Below are positions 42,401 to 50,692 of a stretch of DNA of 64,000 bases, one piece after another (the first letter of the stretch is position 1; the number at the start of each line of letters is the position of its first letter). The position numbers and the translations under genes were made by a program. This stretch comes from Williamsia muralis NBRC 105860 (GTDB lineage: Bacteria > Actinomycetota > Actinomycetes > Mycobacteriales > Mycobacteriaceae), in assembly GCF_001598915.1 (NCBI RefSeq), contig NZ_BDAP01000003.1, positions 186,001 to 250,000 of the forward strand, read 5' to 3'. Below the pieces are notes generated by a model. The model made no database searches and had not been told where the DNA came from. It saw only the letters and a program-made list of their open reading frames with translations.

Positions 42401-43326
42401 GCTGCCGACAGTCGGGCGAACAGCGGGACGATCTCGATGCCACGGGATTCAAGGTGCGCAAGCGATTTCGCGGTATCGGTGATCTCGCGTTCGGTGGGCA
42501 GGAAGACCAGGATGTCGCCTGGGCCGTGAGAACACAGCTCGTCGACGGCGACCCCGATGGCCTGTAGCTGATCGAGGTCGGCTTCGTCCTCATCGTCCAC
42601 CACGAGTGGGCGATAGCGGATCTCCACCGGGTAGGTGCGGCCGGACACCTCGATGATCGGCACCGGCGCGTCATCGGTCGCGAAGTGGTCGGCGAACCGG
42701 CCGGGTTCGATGGTCGCCGAGGTGATGATGATCTTCAGGTCGGGGCGGCGTGGCAGCAGTTGCTTGAGGTAGCCGAGGATGAAGTCGATGTTGAGGCTTC
42801 GCTCGTGGGCCTCATCGATGATCAGGGTGTCGTACTCACGGAGCATCCGGTCCTGGGACAATTCACGCAGCAGTATGCCGTCGGTCATCACCTTGACCAG
42901 CGTGTCGTCGCCTGCCTTGTCAGTGAAGCGCACCGAATATCCGATGACGCCGCCGAGTTCGGTCCCGGTTTCCTCGGCGATCCGTTCGGCAACCGACCGC
43001 GCAGCGAGTCGGCGAGGCTGAGTGTGACCGATCTTGCCGGCCAGTCCGCGCCCCAGCTCGAGACAGATCTTGGGAAGCTGTGTGGTCTTACCGGAACCGG
43101 TTTCACCGGCGACGACAACAACTTGGTGCTCCGAGATCGCCTCGGCGATGGCATTGCGGGCCTCGGACACCGGCAGTTGCGGCGGGTAATTGATCGTGGG
43201 GACGAGCGCGCGTCGGCGCTCGATCACAGCCGGATCCGGCCGGTCGGTGCGAGTGGAGCGGCTGGTCGGACGTCGTCGCCGTTTACGCCGGGCGGACTGT
43301 TCCGGCTGGTTGGACGAAGTCGACAT
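39478..43326 (-). CDS. hrpA: ATP-dependent RNA helicase HrpA
   Basis: Large DEAH-box RNA helicase, in E. coli implicated in mRNA processing and rescue of stalled ribosomes. The 1282-residue protein has a basic N terminus (RRKRRRRP), Walker A GETGSGKTTQ at about residue 74, the DEAH box in LIIDEAHERSLNIDF, motif III SATIEPGRFADHF, motif VI QRAGRCGR, the OB-fold region and the long C-terminal DUF3418 unique to HrpA. The length is normal for the family. Its promoter region is shared with the divergent aminotransferase gene. Confidence 0.95.
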   Translation of the reverse strand: MSTSSNQPEQSARRKRRRRPTSRSTRTDRPDPAVIERRRALVPTINYPPQLPVSEARNAIAEAISEHQVVVVAGETGSGKTTQLPKICLELGRGLAGKIGHTQPRRLAARSVAERIAEETGTELGGVIGYSVRFTDKAGDDTLVKVMTDGILLRELSQDRMLREYDTLIIDEAHERSLNIDFILGYLKQLLPRRPDLKIIITSATIEPGRFADHFATDDAPVPIIEVSGRTYPVEIRYRPLVVDDEDEADLDQLQAIGVAVDELCSHGPGDILVFLPTEREITDTAKSLAHLESRGIEIVPLFARLSAADQHKVFSSHRGRRIVLSTNVAETSLTVPGIHYVIDAGTARMSRYSTRTKVQRLPIEPISQASARQRAGRCGRVAAGVCIRLYSEEDFESRPEYTEPEILRTNLASVILTMTSLGLGDVGRFPFVQPPDQRAIRDGQQLLDELGALEPASADNPVRRLTPIGRSLARIPVDPRLARMLVEADKQGVVGPMLVLAAALSIPDVRERPAEHRQAADASHARFAAPGSEFLTLLNLWTYLDELRSELSSNQFRKRCGREYLHSLRIREWRDLHAQLVRIAKDLGWSVPATVTAPDHESPSAASIHQSILSGLLSQIGVREGDAKEFLGARGTKFMIFPGSHLSSKPPRFVMAAEIVETSRLWARTAARIEPEWAERLAGHLVKRQYSEPHWSGKHSAAMAYERVTLYGVPLVTKRRVNYGSIDPAVARELFIRHALVEGDWRTQHPFFHRNRALLEDAEESVHRVRRTDVIVDDDQLFAFYDRHIGGEVVSGRHFDTWWKTARKADPTLLDLDPADLVADTAATDPAGFPDHWRQGDTSYALRYRFEPGTVDDGVSVLIPLSLLVRARPSGFDWLVPGMRLELITELIRTLPKSLRRQVGPAPDLAAQILESVTPRSKPLTEAVAAEIRVRTGVDVAASDLRLAALPDHLRMTFTAVTTDGEVLGRSKSLRELQDRLAGRSRAALESEAGTASRPVATTWTADTFGDISRTLRSSVAGQDITSYPALTRRGSGFTVVAVPTQAEQAANMYDAVVEMIVSSVPPLRPSVTSTLSTAERLALSQSPYPDTAALLADCVRAAVVDLVPNPPNVWTPSEFAALRENVARQATGRATDKLRRVATILTRVAPLRTAITAAGRSIAADDVRDQLDELLFDGFVSATRDEHLAEIPRYLDAATSRLEQLPAGAARDAQAMAAIDRVVSAWTDHLRHVPPGRRDAVNEQAGWIVEELRVGLFAQHLRTAYPVSEKRAIKAIRELR

Positions 43327-43469
43327 AACTGGTCAAGCCTACCTGAGCGGCGGATCCGGCAATGTCCGGCGGACCCGTGTCCCCGCTCCCGGCGCGCCCG
43401 AACACGGATTGACACGAGAGTGGCTGCGGCCCCGGAGGAAACCAGGGGGACACCAGGCATGATGTTCAC

Positions 43470-44708
43470 ATGACAGTCTCAACTTCTGCCGGTCTCTGGC
43501 ACGGATTCGCCGACATGGGCGCAGTGAGCACCACGGGACCCTTTGTGGTCACCAAGGGTGAAGGCGTCCACATCTGGGACGACAAGGGGAACAAGTATCT
43601 CGACGCCACAGCAGGCCTGTGGTTCACCAACGTCGGGCACGGACGCACGCAGATCGCCGACGCGGTGGCGAACCAGTTGAGCACACTGGCGCACTACTCC
43701 GGATTCGGTGACATCACCTCCGACGTCACGGCGGCGTTGGCCGACCGTCTGTCCGGCCTCGCTCCGGTACCGGGGAGCAAGGTGTTCTTCACCTCGGGCG
43801 GCAGCGATTCGATCGACTCGGCCGTCAAACTGGCGCGCCGCTACTGGCATGAGATGGGCAGGCCCGACAAGAAGATCGTGGTCGGCCGCACGAAGGCGTA
43901 TCACGGTATGCACGTCGGCGGCACCGCGCTGTCCGGGCTGCCCCCGAACCGCGAGAACTACGGCGATCTCATGGCCGATGCGGCCACTGTCGACTGGGAT
44001 GACGCCAAAGGGCTGCTGGGGTTGATCGAGCGGGTCGGTGCCGAGAACATCGCCGCGTTCTTCTGTGAACCGATCATCGGAGCGGGCGGGATCTACCTCC
44101 CGCCGGAGGGTTACCTCGCCGAGGTGCGCCAGATCTGCCGCGACCACGATGTGTTGTTCGTCGCCGACGAGGTGGTCACCGGCTTCGGTCGGATCGGCGG
44201 ATCATGGTTCGCCTCGAGTCGATTCGACCTGCAACCCGACATGATCGCCACCGCGAAGGGATTGACGTCGGGGTACGTGCCGATGGGCGCGGTGTTCATC
44301 GCCCCGAACGTCGCCGAACCGTTCTATTCCGGCGGTGTCTGGTGGCGCCACGGTTACACCTACGGAGGTCACGCCGGGGCCGCAGCAGCAGCCATGGCGA
44401 ACCTCGACATCATCGAGACCGAAGGTCTGCTCGAAGATGCTGCCCGCTTGGAGTCGGATCTGCATGTGGCGCTTGCGCCGCTTGCTGATCTGGACGCGGT
44501 CAGCGAGGTCCGCAGCGGGCTAGGTGCGGTGAGCGCCGTCCAGCTCGAGGAGCCTTCGCGGGCACCTGCTGCCGTGGCAGCTCTGCGCGCTCACGGCGTC
44601 AGCGGACGGGCGGCAGGCCAAGGCGCACTGCAGATCTCGCCGGCGTTTGTGATGACAGGCGCGCAGGTGGCCGAGCTCGCCGAGCGGATCTCCGACGCCC
44701 TGAGCTAG
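43470..44708 (+). CDS. Class III PLP-dependent aminotransferase
   Basis: Transfers the amino group of an omega-amino acid or amine to a keto acid. The 412-residue protein has the fold-type I features of subgroup II aminotransferases: YLDATAGLWFTNVGHG, SGGSDSIDSAVKLAR for phosphate binding, FVADEVVTGFGRIG with the cofactor aspartate, and the Schiff-base lysine at residue 263 in MIATAKGLTSGYVPMG. Substrate unknown; close relatives are annotated as taurine, putrescine or beta-alanine aminotransferases. It has no obvious functional neighbours. Confidence 0.85.
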   Translation: MTVSTSAGLWHGFADMGAVSTTGPFVVTKGEGVHIWDDKGNKYLDATAGLWFTNVGHGRTQIADAVANQLSTLAHYSGFGDITSDVTAALADRLSGLAPVPGSKVFFTSGGSDSIDSAVKLARRYWHEMGRPDKKIVVGRTKAYHGMHVGGTALSGLPPNRENYGDLMADAATVDWDDAKGLLGLIERVGAENIAAFFCEPIIGAGGIYLPPEGYLAEVRQICRDHDVLFVADEVVTGFGRIGGSWFASSRFDLQPDMIATAKGLTSGYVPMGAVFIAPNVAEPFYSGGVWWRHGYTYGGHAGAAAAAMANLDIIETEGLLEDAARLESDLHVALAPLADLDAVSEVRSGLGAVSAVQLEEPSRAPAAVAALRAHGVSGRAAGQGALQISPAFVMTGAQVAELAERISDALS

Positions 44709-44718
44709 TCACTCGACA

Positions 44719-44789
44719 ACAGAACCCACCGGTTCCGGTGAGCCGGCCGACAACGGCGACCGGCTTCGATCGGAACGGGTGGGTCCTGT
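44719..44789. terminator. Large bidirectional terminator between aminotransferase and ahpD
   Basis: ACAGAACCCACC pairs with GGTGGGTCCTGT (one mismatch), followed inward by GGTTCCG with CGGAACG and AGCCGG (44741-44746) with CCGGCT (44760-44765). The 71-base structure fills the gap between two convergent genes. Confidence 0.75.
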
Positions 44790-44799
44790 GTGTCGGGGT

Positions 44800-45330
44800 C
44801 TATCCGACGAGAACGTCGGCCGTGCTCAGTGCGGCTGCCACGCCGGCGACGATGGAAGCCACCTTGAGTGCCTCGAGAATGGCCTCGCGGTCGATGCCGG
44901 CTTCGCGCAGGGTGTTCTCGTGAGCGGCCACACAGTGACCGCACCCGTTGATGGACGACACCGCGAACGACCACAGCTCGAAATTGGCCTTGTCGACGCC
45001 GGGATTGCCGATGATGTTCATCCGCAGCCCGGGTCGCAGGTCGTCGTACTTGCCGTCGAGGAAGCCCCGTCCCCGGTAGAACACGTTGTTCATGCCCATG
45101 ATCGACGCGGCGCCCAGTGCGGCGTTGTACGCCTCTGCCGAAAGCGTGTCGGCCGCTTCGTCGGCGATCTCCTTGAGCACCACCGCGTTCTTGGTCGCGG
45201 CTGCGGTCGACAAGAGGGTGCCCCACAATTGCTCGTCTTTGAGAACCGTTGTGCGAGCAATCGATCCGAGATTGAGCTTGAGGTCTTTCGCGTACTCGGG
45301 CAGCGCGTTCTTCAGGTTGTCGATACTCAT
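44800..45330 (-). CDS. ahpD: Alkyl hydroperoxide reductase AhpD
   Basis: Electron donor to AhpC with intrinsic peroxidase activity. The 176-residue protein has the CxxC active site Cys130-Gly-His-Cys133 in [14 protein letters not shown], the same positions as in M. tuberculosis AhpD, with the histidine that completes the proton relay. It lies 26 bases after ahpC in the same operon, next to divergent oxyR. Confidence 0.96.
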   Translation of the reverse strand: MSIDNLKNALPEYAKDLKLNLGSIARTTVLKDEQLWGTLLSTAAATKNAVVLKEIADEAADTLSAEAYNAALGAASIMGMNNVFYRGRGFLDGKYDDLRPGLRMNIIGNPGVDKANFELWSFAVSSINGCGHCVAAHENTLREAGIDREAILEALKVASIVAGVAAALSTADVLVG

Positions 45331-45356
45331 GTCTCACCCAATCCTTGTTGCGAGCG

Positions 45357-45944
45357 TCAGACGCTTGCGGTCAGCAGCTCACCAGCGTTGATGGTCGGAT
45401 CGCCCTTCTTCCAGTTGCAGGCGCACAACTCGTCGGACTGAAGTGCATCCAGCACCCGCAGAACCTCGTCGACGTTGCGGCCGACGGAACCGGCCGTCAC
45501 CGAGACGAACTGGATTTCGTTGTTCGGGTCCACGATGAACGTCGCACGATCGGCAACACCGTCGGCGTTGAGCACGCCGGCTGCCGATGCGAGTTCACGC
45601 TTGAGGTCCGAAAGCATCGGGAAGGGAAGCGTTTTCAGATCTTCGTGCTGCGCACGCCACTGGAAGTGCACGAACTCGTTGTCGACGGACGCTCCGAGGA
45701 CCTGGGCGTCGCGGTCTGCGAACTCATCGTTCAACTTGCCGAAGGCGGCGATCTCCGTGGGGCACACGAAGGTGAAGTCCTTGGGCCAGAAGAACACGAT
45801 GCGCCACTTGCCCGGGTGGTCGTCGCTGCTGATGGTGGTGAAGTAGTCATCGGGCTGCTGGGCGTCGACCTTCGAGAGGTCGCCGCCGATCACGGCCGTC
45901 AGGTTGTAGGAAGGAAATTGGTCGCCGATGGTCAGCAAAGCCAT
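45357..45944 (-). CDS. ahpC: Peroxiredoxin AhpC
   Basis: Reduces hydrogen peroxide, organic peroxides and peroxynitrite. The 195-residue typical two-Cys-type protein has the peroxidatic Cys61 in DFTFVCPTE and C-terminal Cys174 and Cys176 in ELCACNWKK, as in the mycobacterial three-cysteine AhpC. AAGGAG lies before the ATG. The divergent oxyR and the ahpD partner indicate OxyR-controlled expression. Confidence 0.97.
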   Translation of the reverse strand: MALLTIGDQFPSYNLTAVIGGDLSKVDAQQPDDYFTTISSDDHPGKWRIVFFWPKDFTFVCPTEIAAFGKLNDEFADRDAQVLGASVDNEFVHFQWRAQHEDLKTLPFPMLSDLKRELASAAGVLNADGVADRATFIVDPNNEIQFVSVTAGSVGRNVDEVLRVLDALQSDELCACNWKKGDPTINAGELLTASV

Positions 45945-46080
45945 GGTGCTCCTTGGTATTCGACTAGAGATGCGAGATTTTCAGATCTTCGATGTGTGCG
46001 GACGCGTCAGTGCGCACTGAACCATCGTGCCCAAGTACGGGCGAAAAGGAAACGTGATGAGTAGCACTAAGGTGATAGGT
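45945..46080. promoter_or_regulatory. ahpC-oxyR divergent promoter region
   Basis: This 136-base gap must hold the ahpC and oxyR promoters and an OxyR site. The AT-rich AGATTTTCAGATCT region (45972-45985) is the best candidate for regulator contact, but I cannot place an unambiguous OxyR consensus. Two good ribosome-binding sites (before 46057 and 46081) lie at its right end. Confidence 0.45.
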
Positions 46081-47013
46081 ATGGCCGATCAAAGTTATCA
46101 ACCGACCATCGCCGGGCTCAAGGCCTTTGCGGCCGTCGCCGAGAAACGCCATTTCGGCTCTGCGGCAACCAGTCTCGGCATCAGTCAGCCGTCGCTGTCC
46201 CAAGCCCTCGCGGCCCTGGAGGCCGGACTGGGGGTCAAACTTGTCGAGAGGTCGACCCGGCGTGTCTTCTTGACGAACGAGGGAAATACCTTGCTGCCCA
46301 GGGCCATGTCCGCCATCGATGCCGTTGACTCGTTCACCCACGCCGCTGCGGGAGTCACCCAGCCGATGACAGGTACTCTCCGACTGGGTCTGATCCCGAC
46401 TGTCGCGCCGTATGTCTTGCCGACTGTGTTGCGCGGACTGGGTGAACATGTTCCTGCTCTGACGGTGAGGGTGGTCGAAGACCGGACGGGCCCGTTGCTC
46501 GAAGCCCTGCGCCACAATTCGATCGACGCGGCGATGATCGCGTTGCCGTCTGACGTGCCGGGGATGATGGAGATCCCGATGTACGACGAGGATTTTGTCC
46601 TCGCTCTGCCGGCGGGCCATCCACTCGCCGGTGCACGTGAGGTCAATCCGGCTGCGCTGGCTGATCTTCCGCTATTGCTGCTGGACGAAGGGCACTGCCT
46701 GCGCGAACAGGCCCTGGAGGTCTGCCGCCTTGCGGGGGTGCGTCCGGATATGGGCCCCACACGGGCGGCGTCGCTGGCCACGGCTGTGCAGTGCGTAGAA
46801 GGTGGCCTGGGGGTCACGTTGATACCCGCGACGGCCGAACGCACCGAAACCGCCCGGGGTTCACTGGCAACGGCACGGTTCGACTCGCCGCGCCCGGGGC
46901 GTCGCATCGGTCTGGTGTGGCGCGTGACAAGCGGACGAGAAGCCGAATATCGCACGCTTGCAACACTGATTGCCGACCTGGTCACGGAGTCCGGTGCTGC
47001 GCGGGCAGTGTAG
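46081..47013 (+). CDS. oxyR: LysR-type peroxide sensor OxyR
   Basis: Hydrogen-peroxide-sensing activator of ahpCD. The 310-residue protein has the LysR winged helix ([28 protein letters not shown]), and the redox pair Cys206 (DEGHCLREQ) and Cys215 (EVCRLAG), nine residues apart as in E. coli OxyR Cys199/Cys208. The ATG at 46081 has AAGGTG upstream and gives the family start MADQSYQPT; an ATG at 46057 with its own AAGGA is also possible. The gene is intact, unlike the decayed oxyR of M. tuberculosis. Confidence 0.94.
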   Translation: MADQSYQPTIAGLKAFAAVAEKRHFGSAATSLGISQPSLSQALAALEAGLGVKLVERSTRRVFLTNEGNTLLPRAMSAIDAVDSFTHAAAGVTQPMTGTLRLGLIPTVAPYVLPTVLRGLGEHVPALTVRVVEDRTGPLLEALRHNSIDAAMIALPSDVPGMMEIPMYDEDFVLALPAGHPLAGAREVNPAALADLPLLLLDEGHCLREQALEVCRLAGVRPDMGPTRAASLATAVQCVEGGLGVTLIPATAERTETARGSLATARFDSPRPGRRIGLVWRVTSGREAEYRTLATLIADLVTESGAARAV

Positions 47014-47036
47014 TTGCTGCGTGCCGTTCGAGTCCG

Positions 47037-47483
47037 TCAAGTCGCCGACTCCAACGACTCCAGTGCGGCGGACAGGTCCCGCAGACCGGCAAGCGCGGCC
47101 TCCCACCGTTCGACACCCAGGTGGCCACACAACTGCGCGGCGAGGGCTGCATGCCCAGGGTTGATCCGATGCACGGCATCGCGCCCGGCATCGGTGGCCT
47201 CCACGAGCTTGGCCCGACGGTGGGCCGGGTTGTCGTGGTAGGCGACGAGGCCTTGTGCGGCAAGCACATCGGCGGTGCGTTGCACACTCTGTCTTGTGAT
47301 ACCCATCGTCCGTGCGATGTCGGAGACCGTCAACGGCTCACCGAGGATGGCGCCGAGCACTTGCCAACGGGTTGCGGTCAGCCCGGCAGGCTCGGCCAAT
47401 TGTTCTGCCACGGCCATGAACTGACCGTTGAGCCGAAAGGTGGTGAGGGCCGAATCGCTCAGGAGGTCCTGAGGGTCTGTCAT
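47037..47483 (-). CDS. MarR-family transcriptional regulator
   Basis: A 148-residue winged-helix regulator. The HTH reads LTVSDIARTMGITRQSVQRTADVLAAQGLV, and the wing follows as DNPAHRRAKLVEATDAG. It overlaps the upstream DJ-1-family gene by four bases (ATGA), so both are made from one transcript. The tandem TGACA/TGTCA repeats upstream of that operon are the likely binding site for autorepression. The ligand is unknown. Confidence 0.88.
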   Translation of the reverse strand: MTDPQDLLSDSALTTFRLNGQFMAVAEQLAEPAGLTATRWQVLGAILGEPLTVSDIARTMGITRQSVQRTADVLAAQGLVAYHDNPAHRRAKLVEATDAGRDAVHRINPGHAALAAQLCGHLGVERWEAALAGLRDLSAALESLESAT

Positions 47484-48121
47484 GCCTGAAGCGCCATCAG
47501 GTCGTGATAGCCGGCGGGGTCGCCGCTGTAGAGCCGGAACCAGGCCGCAAGGACCTCGGGGGTATATAGGTCGAGCTCGGCGAAGATCTCGCGGGCGAAC
47601 GCCACCGGCTGCATGGCGGCGGCGGTGATGAGGTGGCCGGGCGTGCTGGTGTCGGTGACCGCTGGTTCGTCTACGTACTCCGCCGCACCCGAGTATCCGG
47701 TCCACGACAACGCCTCGGCGGCGTTGCTGGTGTGGCGCCGACCGTCGAGCAACCCGGCTCGGGCCAGCCCGACGGTCGCGCCGCAGATCGCGGCGACGGG
47801 AACGCCCGCGGCCAGGAACGCGGCCGCGGCGTTCGTGAAGTCGCCGAGGTCGCCGGTCATCCACGCGCCCGCTCCGGGGAGGATCAGCATTGCACTGTCA
47901 TCGGGATCCAGGTCACCGATCGCGAGGTCGGGCACGATGCGCACGCCGCCCGCGGTGGTCACAGCGTCGGTGGTGGGGCCCACCGTACGAATCCGGTAGC
48001 GACCGGGTCTTTTCTGATGCTCCGGGTCGTTGATGTGCGCGACGGCGTGACCGGCTTCCCAGTCAGCGAGTGTGTTGTAGACGGCGAGGTGGACGACTGA
48101 AGTCGCGGGGTCTGAGGACAT
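47480..48121 (-). CDS. DJ-1/PfpI family protein
   Basis: A 213-residue protein of the class I glutamine-amidotransferase-like fold. The nucleophile elbow cysteine is in VPVAAICGATVGLARAGLL near residue 115, and LILPGAGAWM precedes it. Relatives include glyoxalase III/deglycase-like proteins and isocyanide hydratases. The C-terminal LDLYTPEVLAAWFRLYSGDPAGYHDL helix is typical of a small actinobacterial subgroup. It is the first gene of the MarR operon. The activity is not predictable. Confidence 0.85.
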   Translation of the reverse strand: MSSDPATSVVHLAVYNTLADWEAGHAVAHINDPEHQKRPGRYRIRTVGPTTDAVTTAGGVRIVPDLAIGDLDPDDSAMLILPGAGAWMTGDLGDFTNAAAAFLAAGVPVAAICGATVGLARAGLLDGRRHTSNAAEALSWTGYSGAAEYVDEPAVTDTSTPGHLITAAAMQPVAFAREIFAELDLYTPEVLAAWFRLYSGDPAGYHDLMALQA

Positions 48122-48156
48122 GACAACATACTGTCAATATGACAGCGTGCTGTCAA
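48121..48156 (-). promoter_or_regulatory. Tandem MarR operator and promoter of the DJ-1/MarR operon
   Basis: Palindromes TGACAACATACTGTCA, CTGTCA-ATA-TGACAG (48131-48145) and TGACAG-CGTG-CTGTCA overlap in tandem, directly before the first start codon. On the minus strand TTGACA (48151-48156) is a perfect -35 element built from the same half-sites. Confidence 0.7.
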
Positions 48157-48160
48157 TGGG

Positions 48161-50665
48161 TCATCCGGCCTGGATGTGCAGGTCGAGCAACTCGGGTTCG
48201 TCCTCGGCGGTGTCGGGCCTGCTGTACCTGGCAACGATCGACCATCCGTGGTCACCGTCGGGGTCGTCGAGGACCTGGCGGGCAACCCACTCGTCACCGT
48301 CGGCTTCCACCGAGAACAAGGCCGGGCTCCTGGCTGCCGGCCCTGCGCCCGGAGCGCCGTACTCGTCGAAAAATTCCGCGGTCTCGTCGAACCAGTCGAG
48401 ATCGGGGTAGGCGGCATGCAGTGCGGTCCAATTCCGGTTGGCCAACAGGTTGACGAACCGGAACATGTTGTTGCGCAATTCGACTCGGGTAGCTCGAGTG
48501 TTCGGCGCCCGGCCCGGTGGCGTCACGGACGCCAGCGGGTCGGCGATCACCTGGTCGGGGTGTGTCAGCTGCTCCCATTCGTCCAGCAGGCTCGAGTCCA
48601 CCCGGCGAACCAGCTCGCCCAGCCATTCGATCACGTCGTCGAGTTCGTCTGTCCGTGCCGAATTGGGAACACTCTGCCGCAGGGTGCGATAAGCATCCGT
48701 CAAATACCGCAGCACCACGCCCTCGCTGCGGGCCAGTGCATAGCGCGAGATGAGGTCGCCCCAGTCCATCCCTTGTTCGATCATGTCGCGGAGTATCGAC
48801 TTGGGGCGTGGGGGAGTGTCGATCACCCACGGGTGACCCTGCTGGTAGGTGCCGAACGCCTCGAAGATGAAGTCGCGCAGCGGTCGTGGCCACGTCACCT
48901 CGGTGAGGAGCTCCATCCGCTCCTCGTACTCGACCCCGTCGGCCTTCATCTGCGCGATGGCCGCGTCCCTCGCGACCTTCTGTTGGCCCATCAGCACCGG
49001 ACGCGGATCTTCCAGTGTCGCCTCGACAATCGAGATCAGATCGAGGGTGTAGGTGTCGGAGTCGGTGTCCAGCAGCTCGAATGCCGCCAGGGAGAAGGGC
49101 GACAACGGGTTGTTCAGGGCAAAGTTGTTCGGCAGGTCGACAGCCAGCACGGCGTAGCGGCCCAGGTCGTCGGGTTCGTCGAGTCGCAGGACCACGCCGC
49201 TGTTGACCAGGGATCGATACAGCGACAAGGCCCGAAGGATGTGCCAGCGTTGACGGGCCCGGGTCTCGTGGTTGTCTTCGAGCAGGTGACGCATGGCCGT
49301 GAAGCAGTTGCCCGGGCGGGCAATCACTTCCAGCAACATGGACGTGCTGACACCGAACCGGGACCGCAGGGGTTCGGGCGGAGCGTCGATGAGCTTGTCG
49401 AATGTTGCCTCACCCCAGGAGACGAACCCCTCCGGCGCCTTTTTGCGCTGGATCTTCTTCAGCTTCTTCGGATCGTCACCGGCCTTGGCGACCAGCCGGG
49501 CGTTCTCGACGTCGTGATCAGGCGCTTGGGCGACCACGAAACCGCGGACGTCGTACCCGGCCCGGCCCGCCCTCCCGGCGATCTGATGGAACTCGCGGGC
49601 ACGCAGGTGGCGCTGACGCACGCCGTCGTACTTGGTCAGCCCGGTCAGCAGGACGGTGCGGATCGGCACGTTGATGCCGACACCCAGGGTGTCCGTCCCG
49701 CACACAACGCGCAGAAGCCCTTGCTGGGCAAGGCGTTCGACAAGGCGTCGATAGCGCGGCAACATGCCGGCATGATGCACGCCGATTCCTGCGCGGACCG
49801 TCTTCGACAGGGTCTTGCCGAAGCCCGTGCTGAAGCGGAAATCGCCGATCTCCGCTGCGATCGCATCGCGTTCGGACCGGCTGCAGATGTTGGCGCTGAG
49901 CAGCGACTGTGCGCGTTCCATCGCGGAGACCTGGGTGAAGTGCACCACGTAGACCGGCGCCCGGTCTTTGGCGATCAGCTCTTCGATGGTCTCGTGCACG
50001 GGCCGGGTGGAGTACGAATACTCCAGCGGGACCGGGCGAGTGGTGCCGGTGATGTCGGCGGTGTCACGTCCGGTACGACGCCGTAGATCTTCGATGAAGA
50101 AGTCGACATTGCCCAGCGTCGCCGACATCAGGACAAATTGGCTCTGCGTCAGCTCGATCAGGGGGACCTGCCACGCCCAGCCACGGTCGGGCTCGGAGTA
50201 GTAGTGGAACTCGTCCATCACCACGATGCCGATGGAGGCATCAGCGCCTTCTCGCAGGGCGATGTTCGCCAGGACCTCGGCCGTGGCGCAGATGATGGGG
50301 GCACCGGCGTTGACCGAGGCATCCCCGGTCAGCATGCCCACGTTCTCGGCGCCGAACTGGGCGCAGAGGTCGAAGAACTTCTCGCTGACCAGCGCTTTGA
50401 TCGGCGCCGTGTAGAAGGCGCGACGGCCCTGTGCGGCAGCGAAATAGAGTCCGCCGCTGGCGATGAGCGATTTACCCGAGCCGGTGGGGGTGGAGACGAT
50501 CACGTTCGACCCGGCGGCGAGTTCGAGGAGCGCCTCGTCCTGGTGGGGGTACACCTCGATCCCGCGCGCAGCCCACCAGTCGACGAACGCGGTGTACAGG
50601 CCGTCGGGGTCCGCGTCCCCGGGATTCGGGAAGGCGAGCGGCCGAGCCTCTGCGGACTGTGTCAC
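48161..50665 (-). CDS. DEAD/DEAH-box helicase with DUF3516 (Ski2/HelY-like)
   Basis: An 834-residue SF2 helicase. Walker A is in VSTPTGSGKSL (about residue 60), motif II is DEFH in VVMDEFHYYSEP, motif III is LMSATLGNVDFF, and motif VI is QIAGRAGRAGYDVRG; the C-terminal half is DUF3516. RNA is the likely substrate, by relation to Ski2-type helicases. The GTG at 50665 follows TAACCT on the minus strand by six bases. The PAC2-family gene lies 27 bases upstream on the same strand. Confidence 0.88.
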   Translation of the reverse strand: MTQSAEARPLAFPNPGDADPDGLYTAFVDWWAARGIEVYPHQDEALLELAAGSNVIVSTPTGSGKSLIASGGLYFAAAQGRRAFYTAPIKALVSEKFFDLCAQFGAENVGMLTGDASVNAGAPIICATAEVLANIALREGADASIGIVVMDEFHYYSEPDRGWAWQVPLIELTQSQFVLMSATLGNVDFFIEDLRRRTGRDTADITGTTRPVPLEYSYSTRPVHETIEELIAKDRAPVYVVHFTQVSAMERAQSLLSANICSRSERDAIAAEIGDFRFSTGFGKTLSKTVRAGIGVHHAGMLPRYRRLVERLAQQGLLRVVCGTDTLGVGINVPIRTVLLTGLTKYDGVRQRHLRAREFHQIAGRAGRAGYDVRGFVVAQAPDHDVENARLVAKAGDDPKKLKKIQRKKAPEGFVSWGEATFDKLIDAPPEPLRSRFGVSTSMLLEVIARPGNCFTAMRHLLEDNHETRARQRWHILRALSLYRSLVNSGVVLRLDEPDDLGRYAVLAVDLPNNFALNNPLSPFSLAAFELLDTDSDTYTLDLISIVEATLEDPRPVLMGQQKVARDAAIAQMKADGVEYEERMELLTEVTWPRPLRDFIFEAFGTYQQGHPWVIDTPPRPKSILRDMIEQGMDWGDLISRYALARSEGVVLRYLTDAYRTLRQSVPNSARTDELDDVIEWLGELVRRVDSSLLDEWEQLTHPDQVIADPLASVTPPGRAPNTRATRVELRNNMFRFVNLLANRNWTALHAAYPDLDWFDETAEFFDEYGAPGAGPAARSPALFSVEADGDEWVARQVLDDPDGDHGWSIVARYSRPDTAEDEPELLDLHIQAG

Positions 50666-50671
50666 CAATGC

Positions 50672-50677
50672 AGGTTA
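50672..50677 (-). promoter_or_regulatory. -10 hexamer for the DUF3516 helicase (leaderless)
   Basis: On the minus strand TAACCT ends six bases before the GTG at 50665. It lies in the short gap after the PAC2 gene, giving the helicase its own start site. Confidence 0.5.
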
Positions 50678-50692
50678 GGCCACCGTCGGCGA

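Noticed and set aside
48176-50086. A 636-codon plus-strand frame opposite the DUF3516 helicase
   Set aside because: Antisense shadow; the minus-strand helicase frame contains all SF2 motifs.
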